Shown: positions 61,379-64,000 of the stretch, one piece after another
Layout: each line of letters starts with the position of its first letter
Position numbering within the stretch: the stretch's first letter is position 1
NCBI GenBank assembly: GCA_036346205.1
Contig: JARFJB010001352.1
Coordinates: 2,338,501 to 2,402,500, forward strand
Reading direction: 5' to 3'
DNA from: Vesta saturnalis
Taxonomy: Eukaryota > Arthropoda > Insecta > Coleoptera > Lampyridae
DNA: 64,000 nucleotides
Translations under genes and position numbers: made by a program
The notes under the pieces: generated by a model
What the model was told of the DNA's origin: nothing
The model's input: only the letters and a program-made list of their open reading frames with translations
Database searches by the model: none

Positions 61379-62954
61379 TTTTTAAAGGACGTAGTTGGCG
61401 CCCATGTAAGATGGGTTAACCAAACAAGTAGCCCTCTGAATTCTATTGGTATGGTACCTTTAGTTTTACACCATACCGTTATTTGCCGATTTCTATTTAT
61501 TATATATAATTCCCAAGCTTTGTTACTACATTTTTTACTTTGACATCCGAGTTTTAAACATGCTTTCGGGATGCCTTTCCTACTACTCTACATATTGTCC
61601 TTGTTCTACTATTCCTGCATGCAGTGTAACAGTTTGTTTGTTATGTTTGATTTGATTATTTCTACTATGATTGTTAGATTGTTTGCATGCAGTTTCTGTA
61701 CTAATTCTAACTACTTGCTACACTACTAACTACTCACTACACTACTGTCATTATTCGCTTGAACTTCTTATTATTTTGTCTTTTAGGGTTTAATGTCTTT
61801 ATCGGTTTATTTCGATGCTCTCCGGTCTCAGGAATTCGCATTCCTGGAATTCTGGGGGGCACCTGTTTGTCCTGTTAGTGTCGGTGCTCTTGTTTGAGTT
61901 TGGTTTTGTTCTATTTGTTTTGCATACTTTTCCCTGGCGATATTGCTCACTGTCTGTGCTAGTTGGTTTAAGTCTGCAAACGTTTGTGGCGTTGTTACTA
62001 GGGATTTTGTGTTTCTGCTAGTTATGCTGCATCTGTGCGCTTTTAGTTTGGTGTCATCTACTTTGTAGTCGAAGAAAGTGTGTTCTGGGGTTCCGATACT
62101 GCCACATATAGAGAGATCTGTATCTGCGTGTGTCATCCTCTTTCGGTAGGTGGGATAGGGTCCCTGCCCCGTCAAAAAGTGTATAAGTCCCTCTGATGGG
62201 TCTATATGCTTGATTTGTAGTCTGTTTTTGATGTCGGGTAATACCTCGTATACCCTTCTACCGGTGGTTTCCTTATCCCACCTATCTTGCCAGATACTTA
62301 TTATCCTTTCTTTTATTTCTTGTTTAGTATGCGCACGTGTGCCAATGAGTTCTTCTATTTTACTTTGACTGTTTTTCTTTAGCCAATAAAGAGCGGCTCT
62401 TTGTGTTATGATTAGATCGAGTGGGAGTATACCAAGAATGACTCCCAGTGGGTCCAAGGAAGTAGTCCTGTAGGCCCCGGTGAGTCTAAGTAGCATACTC
62501 CTCTGTGTCGAGTTTATTTTCTGGCGTGCTTTGACTATTTTGGCTCTGTGAGCCCATGTACTCGCAGCGTGCGATATAATCGCATTCATAATCGAGTTCA
62601 GATATAATTTGATTCTGTCTAGTGAGATTCGGAATTGTCTTTGCGCAATACTCGCTATCGTGTTCATAACTGTTTTTGCCTTTGCGCAAATTTAATTTTT
62701 CATCTATTCTGATGCCTAGATATTTTGTTGTAGTTATTCTTTTAATGGGCTTTCCGTCCATATGCACCATCAACTTGCCTTTCAGTTTGCCTTTTAGAAG
62801 GGAATATGTGGTCTTTTTGGCTGATATTTGTAGTTTGTTATGTTTACACCAGTTGTGCATTATTTCTATGGCTATTATTGACTTACTTTGGATTTCTCTG
62901 ACGGAATTTCCCGAGACAAGGACGAGACCATCATCAGCGTAAGCAACTACTGTT
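61379..62954 (-). mobile_element. R1-clade LINE fragment nested in the mariner
   Basis: Minus strand, about 1.57 kb, ending in a short A-run (T7 on the plus strand, 61377-61383). Left and right junctions repeat GTTGGGAA (about 61367 and 62951), a likely target duplication. The 5' end lies within the RT, starting at the active-site box. Confidence 0.85.
61828..62950 (-). pseudogene. R1-type LINE RT thumb and C-terminal domain
   Basis: Minus strand. The first residues, AYADDGLVLVSGNSVREIQ, hold the YADD site. WCKHNKLQISAKKTTYSLLK and ITTTKYLGIRIDEKLNL are typical of the R1 clade. A frameshift around 62650 leads to ISLDRIKLYLNSIMNAIISH, AYRTTSLDPLGVILGILPLD and a terminal ICGSIGTPEHTFFDY, the R1 C-terminal zinc region with one Cys changed to Tyr. 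It ends at 61828, followed by about 440 bp of 3' UTR. Confidence 0.85.
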
Positions 62955-63261
62955 GGGAAATATTGTCACACCCTCCATATTCTCCTGATTTGGCTCCGTC
63001 AGATTTTCATCTATTTCGATCACTTTCGAACAGTTTGCGGTTTGTTTCATTTAATAATGGTGTGGAATTACGGACTTGGTTGGATTTTTTTTTGAGTCAA
63101 GGCCGAACGATTTTTACCGTAGAGGTATCGAGAAATTTGTTGAACGCTGGGAGGAAGTCGTTAATAATAACGGAGAATATATAATTGATTAATATGTTGT
63201 AAATTTTTGTAGTAAAATATATTTTTTTAAAATAAAAAACGCTATTACTTATGCATCAACC

Positions 63262-64000
63262 TGATAGTTTTTAAAATACCCATAAATGCGCATAAGTCCT
63301 GAAACTGCTGTTTACAGTACTACATTTTCTGTTAGACAATTTTAATGAGTATATTTTTATGTAATATTTATTCCTTGTTTTATTTTAACCAAAAAAAAGT
63401 TGAGTTACACAAAAGGGTAATTATTAAATTGCACACATAACAACATATTATAAATCAAATAAAATTAATTTAAATTAATTACAGGTAGAATACAGAGAAA
63501 TTTAAATAATGATATAAGAATTTATAAATAATGCATAAGTTGGTCAGTTCTGGACGTTACGCTCTCTGAATTTAGAATACAATTAAAAATCCTTCATTAT
63601 TATTTTAATTTCTCATTGTATATACAATATCCCTTCTTCGTATATGCATAAATACCGCTGTTTAAAAACCCCCCTGTTTTCTGAGATAAAACGCATCGTT
63701 CACAAATGAATTTTTTTGCATGAAACCTTTAGGTGGATTTTTTCAAAACGTAAATATGAAAAAAAGATTTAATTTGTCGTAACTGACAAATAAATTAAAT
63801 CTATTTAGTACAGGGGAGGAAGTGTACCTGTCCGCCACCGGAAATAGCGTTACAGTAGGCGACTTTTCTCAATGGAAACGACCAATCTCCACAGGAACTG
63901 GCCAGCCCAGCTTGACACGATGTAGAGGAAGGAGTATTTTTTATCTTTATATGATAGTGAGGGGATGTATGTAGGATATATCACATTTTAATTTAATTTT
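63262..64000. other. No gene seen
   Basis: AT-rich. 63815-63925 is GC-richer without a frame. Confidence 0.4.

Larger units (their letters stand above)
60623..63184 (+). pseudogene. Mariner transposase, interrupted
   Basis: ATG at 60623: MESQVDKNPHYRHYLLFASN, then EAARDICDVYGEDEI. Frameshifts near 60780 and 60880 follow. Blocks in successive frames: DRSGSPVRFDEERLNQLLHE, IVIGDEEWCLYVN (first Asp), YDNARPHIANMTKRAIQTLG (second Asp). The gene breaks near 61378 inside the WEV codons and resumes near 62955 with WEILSHPPYSPDLAPSDFHL, whose Asp is 34 residues after the second: a classic DD34D. The C-terminal RFVSFNNGVELRTWLDFF runs to a stop near 63184. SETMAR/mariner type, inactive. Confidence 0.88.
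60469..63261 (+). mobile_element. Mariner (DD34D) element split by a LINE
   Basis: TIRs GGCTGATGCATTAGTAATGG (left) and, inverted, GGTTGATGCATAAGTAATAG (right). TA lies before the left end. Without the nested LINE the element is about 1.23 kb, the usual mariner size. The TIRs have diverged slightly, so it is not recent. Confidence 0.9.

Overview
This 64 kb window looks like AT-rich, intron-poor, transposon-saturated chromosomal DNA of an arthropod, most likely an insect. I infer this from the element families: long-TIR Tc1/mariner DD41D elements, I- and R1-clade LINEs, insect-type piggyBac, pogo, hAT and Crypton. No convincing host gene, rRNA or tRNA gene was found. Nearly every real coding signal is a mobile-element or virus-like gene, and almost all are broken by stops, frameshifts or deletions.

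Layout. 0.2-3.1 kb: 5'-truncated I-clade LINE (RT, RNase H, zinc knuckle, TAA tail). 3.1-5.0 kb: two unrecognised coding-like scraps and a small inverted-repeat element. 5.0-11.2 kb: three different DD41D (rosa-like) elements end to end, separated only by TA microsatellites. 12.8-17.4 kb: three more DD41D relics, one with an inverted copy of its own transposase 3' end. 18.0-19.9 kb: the best-proportioned DD41D copy. 23.1-25.4 kb: another DD41D element on the minus strand. 25.4-28.7 kb: large GC-rich microsatellites around a Crypton tyrosine-recombinase relic. 28.9-31.6 kb: nearly intact pogo-like element with TA target duplications. 34.3-37.2 kb: hAT element with BED finger, a GT-AG intron and an 8-bp target duplication. 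40.1-45.0 kb: microsatellite, two piggyBac relics, a strong hairpin, and a LINE whose two halves point in opposite directions. 46.2-49.2 kb: a 9-bp minisatellite and a jockey-superfamily LINE. 52.2-52.7 kb: two tandem-repeat blocks, the second carrying a CTCF-like motif in each unit. 54.2-55.2 kb (minus): a virus-like cluster with an adenain-type cysteine protease and an uncharacterised MDVQGF protein. 55.3-59.9 kb: mariner, DD41D and LINE fragments. 60.5-63.3 kb: a DD34D mariner split by an R1-clade LINE.

The genes do not form a host pathway. Each cluster is a selfish element encoding its own mobilisation enzyme next to its terminal repeats. The window is most informative as a record of insertion order, target preference (TA arrays), nested insertion, and possible spread of regulatory motifs in terminal repeats. 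The most unusual locus is the virus-like pair at 54.2-55.2 kb. The most unusual pattern is the repeated CTCF-like motif in two transposon families and in one tandem array.
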